From: Clostridiales bacterium
GTDB lineage: Bacteria; Bacillota; Clostridia; Lachnospirales; Lachnospiraceae
Length of the DNA: 64,000 bases
Direction: 5' to 3'
Assembly: GCA_003343625.1 (NCBI GenBank)
Contig: QAKV01000041.1
Location: forward strand, 1 to 64,000
Numbering within the stretch: position 1 is the stretch's first letter; each line of letters begins with the position of its first letter. Of this stretch, positions 33,170 through 43,300 are shown in pieces. The notes beneath the pieces were generated by a model that saw only the letters and a list, made by a program, of their open reading frames with translations, made no database searches and was not told where the DNA came from. The position numbers were made by a program, and so were the translations under genes.

Positions 33170-34630
33170 ATGGAGAGATTACGGAACACGGAAGCTGCGG
33201 AAGTATTCCGCTTTTTTGAGGAGATCTGCAGGATCCCTCACGGCTCCGGAAACATCGGGCAGATCAGCGATTATCTGGCGAAGTTCGCCAGGGACAGGCA
33301 GCTGGAATATGTACAGGATGGAGTGAAAAACGTTATCATCATCAAGGAGGCGACGCCCGGCTACGAAGACGAAGCGCCGATCCTTTTGCAGGGGCACATG
33401 GACATGGTGGCGGTGAAAAAGCCGGACTGCCCGAAGGATATGAAGAAAGAAGGGCTGGATCTGCGCGCGGACGGCGACTGGCTGTATGCCGAGGGAACCA
33501 GCCTGGGGGGAGACGACGGAATCGCCGTGGCCTATATGCTCGCTATTCTGGATTCGGATTCCATCGCCCATCCCAGGATGGAGGCGGTGATCACCGTGGA
33601 AGAAGAGACCGGCATGGACGGGGCCAGGGCCATCGACCTGAGCATCTGCAAGGGAAAGAGGATGCTGAATCTGGACTCTGAGGAAGAGGGAATTTTTCTG
33701 ACCAGCTGCGCGGGAGGGGCGAGAATCCATGGCTTTTTGCCCGCCGTGCGGACGAAGGCGAAAGGCCTTCGCTATCGGATTTCCATCGAGGGGTTGCAGG
33801 GCGGCCATTCCGGAGGAGAGATCCACAAGGAGAGAGGAAATTCCAACTGTCTCGCCGGGCGACTCTTATACATGGCATGTCGGGAAGCCGGGGCCCGTCT
33901 GGAGTTTGCGGAGGGCGGACTGGCGGACAACGCGATCCCCAGACAGACCGGGATCGGCCTGGTGGTGGAGCCCGCAGACGCGGAACGCCTCGATGCGGTG
34001 CTGGCGAAGTTTGAATCGGAAGTGAAAAGGGAGCTTTCCACAAAGGATCCGGGTTTTGCCGTCCGCCTCGCGGAAAGAGCGGAAGGGGAATTTGCGGCTC
34101 TGACCCGGGAAGACAGCCGGAGAGCGGCTTTCCTGCTGTTGACGATACCCAACGGCGTGCAGTCCATGAGCGCGGATATTCCCGGCCTGGTGCAGACATC
34201 CTTGAATCTGGGGATTATGCGGCTTCTGGAGGATGGCCTGCATTTGGACTATTCCGTGAGAAGTTCAGTGGGCAGTGAAAAGGAACTGCTGATGGAAAAG
34301 GTGATCGCACTGCTCGCCTCTCAGGGAGGAAAATGGGAGGTCAGCGGAGAATATCCTGCCTGGGAATACCGGAAGAATTCCCCCCTGCGCGAGAAGATGG
34401 TGGAAGTCTATCAGCGCATGTTCCAAAAGGCGCCACGGGTGGAGGCGATCCACGCCGGACTGGAATGCGGCATTCTGTCCTCAAAGATCGAAGGGCTGGA
34501 CTGCGTTTCCATCGGGCCGAACATGAAGGATATTCACACCACGGAAGAAAAGCTGAGCATTTCCTCCACGGAACGGATCTGGAAATACGTCCTGGCCGTC
34601 CTGGCGGAGAAAGATCGAGATCACAACTGA
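33170..34630 (+). CDS. pepD: Aminoacyl-histidine dipeptidase-like M20 peptidase
   Basis: The 486-residue protein matches PepD-type M20C dipeptidases. Metal-site motifs are visible in order: 'LQGHMDMVAVK' (His, Asp), 'LGGDDGIAVAY' (bridging Asp), 'VEEETGMDGA' (catalytic and metal Glu), 'LNLDSEEEG' and the later 'IHAGLECGIL' (His and Glu). The lid domain lies around 195-390. It hydrolyses Xaa-His and other dipeptides in the cytoplasm. AGGAGG precedes ATG 33170. Confidence 0.9.
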   Translation: MERLRNTEAAEVFRFFEEICRIPHGSGNIGQISDYLAKFARDRQLEYVQDGVKNVIIIKEATPGYEDEAPILLQGHMDMVAVKKPDCPKDMKKEGLDLRADGDWLYAEGTSLGGDDGIAVAYMLAILDSDSIAHPRMEAVITVEEETGMDGARAIDLSICKGKRMLNLDSEEEGIFLTSCAGGARIHGFLPAVRTKAKGLRYRISIEGLQGGHSGGEIHKERGNSNCLAGRLLYMACREAGARLEFAEGGLADNAIPRQTGIGLVVEPADAERLDAVLAKFESEVKRELSTKDPGFAVRLAERAEGEFAALTREDSRRAAFLLLTIPNGVQSMSADIPGLVQTSLNLGIMRLLEDGLHLDYSVRSSVGSEKELLMEKVIALLASQGGKWEVSGEYPAWEYRKNSPLREKMVEVYQRMFQKAPRVEAIHAGLECGILSSKIEGLDCVSIGPNMKDIHTTEEKLSISSTERIWKYVLAVLAEKDRDHN

Positions 34631-34696
34631 TTGATATGGAAAAATATAACTAATTGTCGATATAACGGATAAAAATACAAACAGTTAGTTACTCTT

Positions 34697-34739
34697 AATA
34701 TAGTCGGAAGGCAAGTAATATGAAGGTACAGACTATATT
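34697..34739 (+). promoter_or_regulatory. Inverted repeat upstream of the XRE gene
   Basis: AATATAGTC (34697-34705) and GACTATATT (34731-34739) are perfect 9-bp arms separated by 25 bp. The right arm lies 15 bp before the start codon of the regulator, so binding there could block its own transcription or translation. A hairpin in the mRNA is an equally good reading. Confidence 0.45.
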
Positions 34740-34753
34740 GAGAGGGAAAAAGC

Positions 34754-35071
34754 ATGACAACTGAATTATATGTGGAGATCGGGGAACGGCTCAGGCAGCA
34801 GCGCAAGAAGATGGGGATGACTCAGGAAGAGACTGCGGAGCTGCTGGGCATTTCCTCGACCTATTACGGAGAGATCGAAAGAGGGAACCGGAAACTGTCG
34901 ATTCAGAAAGTGCTGACGGTTTATGAAAAGATGGATCTGGAACCTACTTATCTTCTGACGGGAGAAGGGATTTCCGGAAAGGCGATGCTGGATATTTTCA
35001 AGGATTGTCCCAAAGGGAAAGAACCCGTTCTGGAACAGGTGCTTCGCTATATCGCTCTGCTGTATCAATAG
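34754..35071 (+). CDS. XRE-family helix-turn-helix regulator
   Basis: The 105-residue protein has a Cro/CI helix-turn-helix at about 9-64 ('IGERLRQQRKKMGMTQEETAELLGISSTYYGEIERGNRKLSIQKVLTVYEKMDLEPTYLL'), with a short C-terminal helical extension. It sits just upstream of an ECF sigma gene (27-bp gap) in the same direction, so it may control that unit. GAGAGGG lies before ATG 34754. Confidence 0.88.
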   Translation: MTTELYVEIGERLRQQRKKMGMTQEETAELLGISSTYYGEIERGNRKLSIQKVLTVYEKMDLEPTYLLTGEGISGKAMLDIFKDCPKGKEPVLEQVLRYIALLYQ

Positions 35072-35098
35072 AGCATAGGAGACGAAAGAAGGGGAGTA

Positions 35099-35653
35099 AT
35101 GATGCCTGAAGGAGAAGGAAGATACGGGACTTTCGAGGAATTATACGAGAAGGAGTACGACGGGATTTTCCGCTATATCGCCAGGGTGATCCGCAACGAT
35201 CAGACTGCGGTGGAGGATTTGACCCAGGAAGTGTTTTTCGTCGCCTATCAGAAGTGGGAGATCGTCCGAACCCATCCGAATGCGTCCGGATTTCTGATGG
35301 TAGTCGCCAAAAACAAGCTGAAGAAATGGTACGAAAAGCAGCGCAGGACGTATGTGGACGATTCGGATACCGTGGAGCGGCTCGCCCAAAGCGACGCCAG
35401 CAGGCAGGAGGTGGATGCCTTCCGGCTGGTGGATTTTTATTCGTCCGTGGAGAATACGCTTTCTAACAGGGATCTGAATATACTGCGCTATTACTATGAA
35501 TACGGCTACACCTCTGCGGAGCTGTCCGGATGGCTGGGCATCTCGGAGTCCTGCTTTAAAGTCCGCGTTCTTCGGATGAAGCAGAAGTTGAAACGGAGTA
35601 TGACCGTCTTTCCTTTTTTACTCTTTATTTTTGGCGGCGGAATTGTTTTTTAG
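35099..35653 (+). CDS. ECF-type sigma factor with hydrophobic C-terminal tail
   Basis: The 184-residue protein has sigma region 2 at about 12-80 ('YEKEYDGIFRYIARVIRNDQTAVEDLTQEVFFVAYQKWEIV') and region 4 at about 115-163 ('LSNRDLNILRYYYEYGYTSAELSGWLGISESCFKVRVLRMKQKLKR'). After region 4 comes 'SMTVFPFLLFIFGGGIVF', about 14 strongly hydrophobic residues to the end. Ordinary ECF factors end soon after region 4, so this tail could tether the factor to the membrane or to its partner. The next gene, 118 bp on, encodes a single-pass protein of the type expected for an anti-sigma partner. Confidence 0.85.
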   Translation: MMPEGEGRYGTFEELYEKEYDGIFRYIARVIRNDQTAVEDLTQEVFFVAYQKWEIVRTHPNASGFLMVVAKNKLKKWYEKQRRTYVDDSDTVERLAQSDASRQEVDAFRLVDFYSSVENTLSNRDLNILRYYYEYGYTSAELSGWLGISESCFKVRVLRMKQKLKRSMTVFPFLLFIFGGGIVF

Positions 35654-35771
35654 GGACAGCCGCTATATGATTAGGATATCGGATTCCGAACGGATCTGCG
35701 ACAGAAGAGTCGGACAGCCCGATGGAGGAACTGTCGCGGAAAATTTGTGAGGGAGGACAAGGGGGACGGAT

Positions 35772-36875
35772 ATGGGAAGGAAAAGAAGTCCGCAGGACGA
35801 AAAGCTCGTAAAGGACTTATATAAGAAATTAGACTGGCTGACATTTCAGGCTGCGGAGGAAGAGTTCGATGCGGATCAGGTAAAAGCGATTCTCAAGCTG
35901 CTGGACGCGCTGGATCCGCTCCCGGAGCGGACGGAGGCGGATCTCAGAAAGGCCGCCCGCGCCAGGGATGGGAAGAGCCTCGGAGTGGTGGGCGGGAAAG
36001 GAATCGGGGAAGAGGGCCGACAGGATATCTCCCTTTCCGACCCCAAAGCGGCGTTCGAGCGTTTCAAAAAGAGATACGGCATCAGCGATGAGGAGTTGGC
36101 GAAGAAGAACGGCGAGGGCGGCACTCCCGGGCCAGGTAAGATCCTTCCATTTTCGGAGATGCCTTCCGAAAAACCGGTGGATCCGGAGCCGGAGGGAGAA
36201 TCCGCTGCGGGAACTGCGTCTTCCAAAGCGGCGCACGGCGGGAGGGGCGGAAGACCTCCCTTTCGGAAGCGGCTGAGGAGATTTTTTTCCAGCGCGCCGG
36301 GAAAAGTCGCCGCGGGCTTTCTGGTCGTCCTCTGCGGCATGACCTGCGTGGGAATCGGCACCAGCGCGGTGCAGCAAAAGCCCTTTTTTGAAATCGTTCG
36401 CGACGGCGTCAACAGCATGAAGATCACAGTCACCGGAAACACGATGGAGAGCGAAGCTCCCACGGACGAAGTGATCTACGATGAAACCGAGAGAGTGTAT
36501 TACGAATCCTGGGACGAGGTGAAGGAGGAGAATCCGGATATCATGACTCCGGGGTATATTCCGGAGGGACTGGAGCTGGAGGAGCTGTATGGGAAAGACT
36601 ATGGAAGTTATATTTTAGTTGAAGGTAAATATAGGGATAAAAATGGCTATAATAGTATAAATATTCGAATAAAGACTTTTCTAGCAAATTATAGAGAAAT
36701 TGGAGTTAAAGATCCAAACGTATGGAAGTTAGTAGAATATGATCAAGTATCTGACATTAGCTATTATCAAGAAGCAGATTATTATAAAGCCACTTGGGAG
36801 AACGAAAAAGCACTTTATGCTGTAGAAGGTAATGAGTTGGAATGCATAAAGGAAATTGTAAGCAAATTTGAATAA
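35772..36875 (+). CDS. Single-pass membrane protein, probable sigma-factor partner
   Basis: In this 367-residue protein, the N-terminal 180 residues are charged and cytosolic by the positive-inside rule, with a helical start and a Gly/Pro/Glu-rich linker. 'GKVAAGFLVVLCGMTCVGIGTSAV' (about 177-200) is the membrane segment. The outer part ('SWDEVKEENPDIMTPGYIPEGLELEELYG', then an AT-rich-coded end) resembles the DUF4367-type sensor region often attached to anti-sigma factors. GC content and codon use fall sharply from about base 36600, so the last 90 codons look like DNA of a different origin. A terminator follows. Confidence 0.7.
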   Translation: MGRKRSPQDEKLVKDLYKKLDWLTFQAAEEEFDADQVKAILKLLDALDPLPERTEADLRKAARARDGKSLGVVGGKGIGEEGRQDISLSDPKAAFERFKKRYGISDEELAKKNGEGGTPGPGKILPFSEMPSEKPVDPEPEGESAAGTASSKAAHGGRGGRPPFRKRLRRFFSSAPGKVAAGFLVVLCGMTCVGIGTSAVQQKPFFEIVRDGVNSMKITVTGNTMESEAPTDEVIYDETERVYYESWDEVKEENPDIMTPGYIPEGLELEELYGKDYGSYILVEGKYRDKNGYNSINIRIKTFLANYREIGVKDPNVWKLVEYDQVSDISYYQEADYYKATWENEKALYAVEGNELECIKEIVSKFE

Positions 36876-36891
36876 AGTAATTAGTGATAGG

Positions 36892-36919
36892 GGGTATTCA
36901 AAAACAGAATACCCTTTTT
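36892..36919 (+). terminator. Rho-independent terminator
   Basis: GGGTATTC (36892-36899) pairs with GAATACCC (36907-36914), followed by TTTTTA. It ends the sigma/partner transcript and separates it from the small secreted protein gene. Confidence 0.75.
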
Positions 36920-37037
36920 ATTTATTATATAGTAGACCATAACCATTCTGATGTATTTTCCTTATTTGTGATTGTAACGAGATTAAATCTGTAGGGAATA
37001 AAAATTTTGGAAGGCATGAAAGTATTCTTTACAGAAG

Positions 37038-37451
37038 ATGCGTCACAGAATGAGGAAAAAATTATCTTTAATTATTACAATGATTCTAATCATGGGGTGT
37101 GCTTTTCAAGTAAGTGCGGCAGAGAAAAGTGTAGGATCTCTCACTGATTGCGATCTTAGTATAAGTTGTGAATCTAATGGAGTTGGGATTGTTTTTAATA
37201 CCTTTTCAACAACGACCGCTGACGAAATCGGCTGCAAAGATATCGTGCTGCAGGAAAAGGTCAACGGAGGCTGGAGGGATATCGATATCAACGGAGGATA
37301 TGAGAGAAATTCATCGTCCTACGGAGCCAGCGCAGTCTACACCGGAGCAGTAGAGGGGAGAACATATCGGGCATACTGCACCCACTACGCGAAATACGGG
37401 AACACGACAAAAACGCTGTATAATGAAACCGGAGAAATGGTATACAATTAA
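37038..37451 (+). CDS. Small secreted protein, family not recognised
   Basis: The 137-residue protein has a Lys/Arg-rich start, a hydrophobic core ('LSLIITMILIMGCAF') and an Ala-x-Ala-type site ('VSAAEK'), giving a signal peptide of about 27 residues. The mature part of about 110 residues is rich in Ser, Thr, Gly and Tyr and has four Cys. No enzyme motif is apparent. ATG 37038 lacks a good ribosome site, and ATG 37050 is an alternative. The first part of the gene is AT-rich like the upstream gene's end, while the second part returns to the usual composition near 37210. It may be the target of the nearby ECF sigma factor. Confidence 0.6.
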   Translation: MRHRMRKKLSLIITMILIMGCAFQVSAAEKSVGSLTDCDLSISCESNGVGIVFNTFSTTTADEIGCKDIVLQEKVNGGWRDIDINGGYERNSSSYGASAVYTGAVEGRTYRAYCTHYAKYGNTTKTLYNETGEMVYN

Positions 37452-37777
37452 CTGATTCAATCGATTTACGAACATGTCTTCAAATAAAAACGAAAGGAAA
37501 ATTTCTGTAAAGAATCGGCGGGAACCGGCTGTGCGAACACAGCCGGTTCCTATCTCTGTAGGACAGCCTCAACCGCCTGACAATCCGAAGGGGGCATCTT
37601 CGGATCCATCTTCTCTGCTTCGCGAGAGGCTTCGCGGAATCCCGTGCTCTTTTCCGGAAAACTCTTGTCAGAAAAAAGGGAATCTGCTATACTGCTAATG
37701 GACTGGGGCCTGTCTCGGCCGACCGGCCGGAAGCGGCCTGCAATCGTAGAAATGAGAAAGCATAAAGGAGAATGAAG
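37452..37777 (+). promoter_or_regulatory. Gap with terminator-like hairpin and phosphofructokinase promoter
   Basis: No gene is credible here. GGAACCGGCTGTG (37521-37533) pairs perfectly with CACAGCCGGTTCC (37538-37550), a likely terminator or processing hairpin for the secreted protein gene, though the T run is weak. TTGTCA (37665-37670) and TATACT (37688-37693) with a 17-bp spacer make a strong promoter for the phosphofructokinase gene, about 85 bp upstream of its start. Confidence 0.6.
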
Positions 37778-39007
37778 ATGAAAGGAAACATTGTTGTTGG
37801 ACAGTCCGGCGGCCCTACAGCCGTCATCAATTCTTCCGTAGCCGGCGTTTTCGCTGCTGCGAAGAAGCTGGGCGTGAACAAGATTTACGGCATGGTACAC
37901 GGAATCGAAGGATTCCTTGAGGATCAGATGATCGATCTGGGCGAATACCTGGATGACGAGACCGGAATTGAACTGCTGAAGAGAACTCCTTCCGCATTTC
38001 TGGGCTCCTGCCGATTCAAGATGCCCAAGATCGAGGGACATGAAGACGTATATGAAAAAGTATTCGAGATCATGGAAAAGCATGACATCGAGTGCCTGTT
38101 CTATGCGGGCGGCAACGACTCCATGGATACCGTGAAGATGCTGTCCGATTACGCTGCGGCGCACAACAAGCCTCAGAGATTCATGGGAGTTCCCAAGACC
38201 ATCGACAACGATCTGCCGATCACGGATCACTGCCCCGGCTATGGTTCCGCAGCAAAATATATCGCGACCTCCATCAAGGAAATCATTCGCGACAACGAGT
38301 CCTTCGGCGCGAAGAAACCCACGATCTGCATCGTTGAAATCATGGGCCGTCATGCGGGCTGGCTGACAGCGGCTGCTGCTCTGGCAAAGGGCGATGACTG
38401 CTCCGGCTGCGATGCGATCTATCTGCCTGAGAAGGACTTCGATATCGACGCATTCATGGCGAAGGTGAAATATCTGGCGGAGACCAAATCTTCCGTCGTA
38501 ATCGCGGTTTCCGAAGGCGTGCATCTGGCTGACGGCCGTTTCGTCTGCGAGCTGGCCAGCGGAGATAAGGCTGTAGATGCGTTCGGGCACAAGCAGCTGT
38601 CCGGCACAGCAGCTTATCTGGCGAACCTGGTAGCTGCGGAGACCGGCTTAAAGACCCGCGCAATCGAGTTTTCCACCCTGCAGAGAGCGGCGACCCATCT
38701 CGCATCTCTGACCGATATCAACGAAGCGTTCCAGGTAGGATACGATGCCGTGATGGCAGCGGAAGAGGGCAAGACCGGCATGATGATCACGCTGGATCGC
38801 AACGGAGACTGCCCTTATCAGTGCGGCACCAGCGCTTACGATATCCATGCCATCGCGAACGTGGAAAGACCGGTTCCCGCAGAATGGATCACCGAAGACG
38901 GCTGCGGTCTGAACGAAGGGTATGAGAAGTACGCTCGTCCTCTGATCATGGGAGAACTGACTCCTCTGTATGTCAACGGCCTTCCCAGACATCTGGTAAG
39001 AAAATAA
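37778..39007 (+). CDS. 6-phosphofructokinase, pyrophosphate-dependent type
   Basis: The protein has about 409 residues. 'GQSGGPTAVINSSVAGVF' is the opening nucleotide or PPi loop, 'YAGGNDSMDTV' has Asn and Asp where ATP enzymes have Gly and Asp, and 'PKTIDNDL' has Lys where ATP-PFK has Gly. Those two changes are the usual signature of PPi-dependent enzymes, which phosphorylate fructose 6-phosphate with pyrophosphate and are reversible. The start is at 37778 because AAAGGAG lies 7 bp before it; the ATG six bases upstream is too close. It stands alone between a promoter and double terminator. Confidence 0.87.
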   Translation: MKGNIVVGQSGGPTAVINSSVAGVFAAAKKLGVNKIYGMVHGIEGFLEDQMIDLGEYLDDETGIELLKRTPSAFLGSCRFKMPKIEGHEDVYEKVFEIMEKHDIECLFYAGGNDSMDTVKMLSDYAAAHNKPQRFMGVPKTIDNDLPITDHCPGYGSAAKYIATSIKEIIRDNESFGAKKPTICIVEIMGRHAGWLTAAAALAKGDDCSGCDAIYLPEKDFDIDAFMAKVKYLAETKSSVVIAVSEGVHLADGRFVCELASGDKAVDAFGHKQLSGTAAYLANLVAAETGLKTRAIEFSTLQRAATHLASLTDINEAFQVGYDAVMAAEEGKTGMMITLDRNGDCPYQCGTSAYDIHAIANVERPVPAEWITEDGCGLNEGYEKYARPLIMGELTPLYVNGLPRHLVRK

Positions 39008-39136
39008 AGATCGGGAAACCGAACTGAAAAAGAGGTACCGGTTACTGCCGATCTTTAACCTCTGACATTTAAGAAGGAGACCGTCCTGCGAAATTCAGGC
39101 TTTTTCAAAGCCTGGATTTCTGCGGGCGGTCTCCTT
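39007..39136. terminator. Two hairpins between phosphofructokinase and LysR genes
   Basis: The first stem AAGATCGG (39007-39014) pairs with CCGATCTT (39048-39055) and overlaps the stop codon. The second, larger stem AAGGAGACCG (39074-39083) pairs with CGGTCTCCTT (39127-39136) and is extended by inner pairs TCAGGCTTT/AAAGCCTG. It is suitable as a terminator for both converging genes. Confidence 0.65.
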
Positions 39137-39154
39137 TCCTTTCATCATTTTTCG

Positions 39155-40075
39155 TTATCCCTCGCGCCGGATCCGGGAAATATCCAGCCGCACCTGTTTC
39201 AAAAACTGTTCTTCTCCGCGGGTCGGATGAAAATCCTCCGGATAGATCAGCAGATCCGTCATCTTCCGGGGCGGCCCCAAAAAAGGTCTGCTGATCAGAT
39301 GCCGCTCGGACAAAAGCGGCGCGGGAAGAGGGGGGAGAAAGGCGAAGGCGCCGGAAATCCGGACCAGCAGATCCAGCAGGCTGCCGTGTTCCTGAACGCG
39401 GATGAAACCGCGACCGGTTCCCTCCGGAGACGGATCGTTGAAATGGGAGGCCAGAGAAGCGTCCTCGCAGAGGATCTCGGGGAAGTCCTCAAGCATATCT
39501 TCGGTCAATGCCGACGCCGAAGCGAGGGGATGCCGTTCGGACATAATGATCTGCGCTTCGGATCTTTGCAGGAGTTCAAAAGCGATTTCCTTCTGCTTTA
39601 GCAAAGTCATAAGTGAGTTCTCATACTGATCCGGGAAACGGATGACGGCCAGACGGCAGCAGTGCATGGAAACGCTCTGAATCGCCTCCAGCGCACCGGT
39701 TTCCCGATAATCTGCGGACAGGATCCGCCCTCTGCTGTACCGGGACAGAAACTGGCCGAAAGAGGAGGAAAATCCCGGGGATTTGGGGACGCAGATTTCC
39801 AGATGCAGGCGATCTTTATCCTCGTGGGAACAGAACGCTTCCAGCACCTGAAACTGCTGAACGGCCTTCCGCGCCAGCAGGAGAAATTCGCGCCCTTTTT
39901 CCGTGGGAACTACGCCTTTGGAACTCCTTGTGAACAGCGAGAAGCCGATTTCTTCCTCCAGCTCCCGGATATCCCGGCTCAGGTTCGGCTGGCTGACGAA
40001 CAGCTGCTTCGCTGCTTTGGTGATGGAACGGCATCTTTCCACTTCTATGGCATAACGAAGAACGTTCGGGTTCAT
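39155..40075 (-). CDS. LysR-family transcriptional regulator
   Basis: The 306-residue protein has the N-terminal winged helix-turn-helix ('LRYAIEVERCRSITKAAKQLFVSQPNLSRDIRELEEEIGFSLF', about 5-47) and a C-terminal effector domain. It is divergent from nifJ with a 249-bp gap that carries a 9-bp dyad, so nifJ control is the simplest expectation. The ligand is unknown. The start ATG 40075 has GGAAGGAAGG upstream. Confidence 0.9.
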   Translation of the reverse strand: MNPNVLRYAIEVERCRSITKAAKQLFVSQPNLSRDIRELEEEIGFSLFTRSSKGVVPTEKGREFLLLARKAVQQFQVLEAFCSHEDKDRLHLEICVPKSPGFSSSFGQFLSRYSRGRILSADYRETGALEAIQSVSMHCCRLAVIRFPDQYENSLMTLLKQKEIAFELLQRSEAQIIMSERHPLASASALTEDMLEDFPEILCEDASLASHFNDPSPEGTGRGFIRVQEHGSLLDLLVRISGAFAFLPPLPAPLLSERHLISRPFLGPPRKMTDLLIYPEDFHPTRGEEQFLKQVRLDISRIRREG

Positions 40076-40324
40076 TCTCTTTCCTTCCTTCCTTTTACAT
40101 TTTTATAGAAGGGAATGTATCTCATTTTGTACATTCCCGGCGATCTGACGGTCGAATTCAAAATGATCCCGCAAACCCGCTTTTATCATAGCTTTTTCGC
40201 CGAAAAACTGCAAGATGTGATATAAAAAAATACATGGATTTCATATAAAAAATGTATGCCCATAAAAAGTGCCGAGGATGTATAATATTGAATATCGAAA
40301 AAACATAAGAAAGGATGATTTTTT
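40076..40324 (+). promoter_or_regulatory. LysR-nifJ control region
   Basis: GGGAATGTA (40111-40119) and TACATTCCC (40130-40138) form a perfect 9-bp dyad with a 10-bp spacer close to the LysR start. A looser TACAT...ATGTA pair (about 40231-40255) sits nearer nifJ. TATAAT (40281-40286) is a likely -10 for nifJ; the -35 is unclear, which suits an activator-dependent promoter. Confidence 0.5.
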
Positions 40325-43300
40325 ATGGCTAGGAAAATGAAAACCATGGATGGTAACCATGCAGCGGCCCATGCGTCATACGCATTTACCGATGTAGCGG
40401 CGATCTATCCGATTACCCCTTCCTCTCCGATGGCGGAAGCCACTGATGAATGGGCGACAGCAGACAGAAAGAACATGTTCGGACAGACCGTGAAGATCAC
40501 GGAAATGCAGTCTGAAGCGGGTGCAGCAGGCGCCGTTCACGGTTCTCTGGCAGCAGGTGCGCTGACGACGACTTACACCGCGTCTCAGGGTCTGCTTCTG
40601 ATGATTCCCAACCTGTATAAGATCGCAGGTGAGCAGCTTCCCGGCGTGTTCAACGTATCCGCGAGAGCCATCGCCAGCCATGCGCTGAGCATTTTCGGCG
40701 ATCATTCCGACGTATATGCCTGTCGTCAGACGGGATGTGCGATGCTCTGCGAAAGCAGCGTACAGGAAGTTATGGACCTGACTCCTGTTGCACATCTCGC
40801 AGCCATCAAGGGACGCATTCCGTTCATCAACTTCTTCGACGGTTTCCGTACCTCCCACGAGATCCAGAAGATCGAAACCTGGGATTATGAGGATCTGAAG
40901 GATATGGCGGACATGGATGCCATCGACGCATTCCGCAAGCATGCGCTCAACCCGAATCATCCCTGTCAGAGAGGTTCCGCTCAGAACCCTGACATTTTCT
41001 TCCAGGCGAGAGAAGCGAGCAACCCGTACTACGATGCCCTTCCCGAAATCGTCCAGATGTACATGGACAAGGTAAACGAGAAGATCGGTACCGATTATAA
41101 GCTGTTCAACTACTATGGCGCTCCGGATGCAGAGCATGTGATCATCGCGATGGGTTCCGTTAACGATACCATCGAAGAGACCATCGACTATCTGGCAAAG
41201 ACCGAAGGCGCGAAGGTCGGCGTCGTGAAAGTCCGTCTGTACAGACCTTTCTGCGCGGATGCCCTGATCGATGCGATCCCGGACACCGTAAAGAAGATTT
41301 CCGTTCTCGACAGGACCAAAGAGCCCGGCGCTCAGGGTGAGCCTCTGTACCTGGATGTGGTCGCTGCCCTGAAAGGTTCCAAGTTCGACGCTGTTCCGAT
41401 TTACACCGGCCGTTACGGACTGGGTTCCAAGGACACCACTCCCGCTCAGATCGTCGCTGTTTATAACAACACCGAGAAGCAGAAATTCACCATCGGTATC
41501 GAAGACGATGTGACGAACCTGTCCTTAAAGCTCGGGCCTGAACTGGTAACCACTCCCGAAGGCACCACCAACTGCAAGTTCTGGGGACTTGGCGCGGACG
41601 GTACCGTAGGTGCGAACAAGAACTCCATCAAGATCATCGGCGACAACACCGATATGTATGCACAGGCGTACTTCGATTACGACTCCAAGAAGTCCGGCGG
41701 TGTGACCATGTCCCACCTGCGTTTCGGACATAAGAAGATCAAATCCACTTACCTCATCCGCCAGGCTGACTTCGTGGCCTGCCACAACCCTGCGTATGTG
41801 CGTAAGTACAACATGGTTCAGGAACTGGTGGACGGCGGTACCTTCCTGCTGAACTGCTCCTGGACGCACGAAGAGCTGGACAAGCATCTGCCCGGCCAGA
41901 TGAAGAAATTCATCGCAGATCACAACATCAAGTTCTACACCATCGACGGCGTGAAGATCGGTATTGAGACCGGCATGGGCCCCACCCGTATCAACACGAT
42001 CCTGCAGTCCGCATTCTTCGAACTGACCGGCATCATCCCTTCCGAGAAGGCGAACGAGCTGATGAAGGCAGCTGCGAAGGCTACTTACGGACGCAAGGGC
42101 CAGGATGTGGTGGAAAAGAACTGGGCTGCTATCGACGCAGGCGCAAAGGGCGTTGTCAAGGTTGACGTTCCTGAAAGCTGGAAGAACTGCGAAGACGAAG
42201 GCCTGGATTACAAGGTAGTGACCGACGGCAGAGAAGACGTGGTCAATTTTGTCAACAACATCCAGACCAAGGTGAGCGCTCAGGAAGGCAATACCCTGCC
42301 TGTATCCGCGTTCAAGGATTACGTGGACGGCTCCACTCCTTCCGGCTCCGCTGCATACGAGAAGAGAGGCATTGCGGTGAACGTTCCCGTTTGGGATTCC
42401 ACCAAATGTATCCAGTGTAACTTCTGCTCCTATGTCTGCCCTCATGCGGTTATCCGTCCTGTGGTTATGACGGAAGAAGAGCTGGCGAATGCGCCCGAAG
42501 GCACCCAGGCTCTGGATATGACCGGCATGCCCGGCAAGAAATTCGCAGTTTCCGTATCCGTACTCGACTGTACCGGATGTGGTTCCTGTGCGAACGTATG
42601 CCCTGGCATGAAGGGAGAAAAGGCGCTCTCCATGGCTCCTCTCGAATCCCAGCTTTCCAAACAGGCCCTGTTCGACTATGGCCAGAAGCTTCCTGAGAAG
42701 CCGGAAGTCCTTGAGAAATTCAAAGAAACCACCGTTAAGGGTTCCCAGTTCAAACAGCCTCTGCTCGAGTTCTCCGGCGCTTGCGCAGGATGCGGCGAGA
42801 CCCCTTATGCGAAACTGATCACCCAGCTGTTCGGCGACAGAATGTACATCGCCAACGCGACTGGATGTTCCTCCATCTGGGGCAACTCTTCTCCGAGCAC
42901 CCCTTACACCGTGAACAAAGCGGGCAGAGGCCCTGCATGGGATAACTCCCTGTTCGAGGACAACGCTGAATTCGGTATGGGTATGCTGCTGGCGCAGAAC
43001 GCGCTCAGAGGCGGCCTGAAGGAGAAGGTGGAAGCGGTTCTGGCTTCTTCCGACGACGAGGCTGTGAAAGCTGCCTGCCAGGAATACCTGGATACATTTA
43101 ACAGCGGCGTGACCAACGGGCCCGCTACGGATCGTCTGGTAGCTGCGCTGGAAGGCAAAGACTGCGATACCTGCAAGGATATCGTGAAGAACAAAGACTT
43201 CCTGTCCAAGAAATCCCAGTGGATCTTCGGCGGTGACGGATGGGCATATGATATCGGCTTCGGCGGCGTGGATCATGTGCTGGCAAGCGGCCAGGATATC

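Noticed and set aside
37474..37698. A 74-codon plus-strand frame upstream of phosphofructokinase
   Set aside because: It runs through a hairpin and a strong promoter, and its product is low-complexity Pro/Ser/Arg-rich with no ribosome site.
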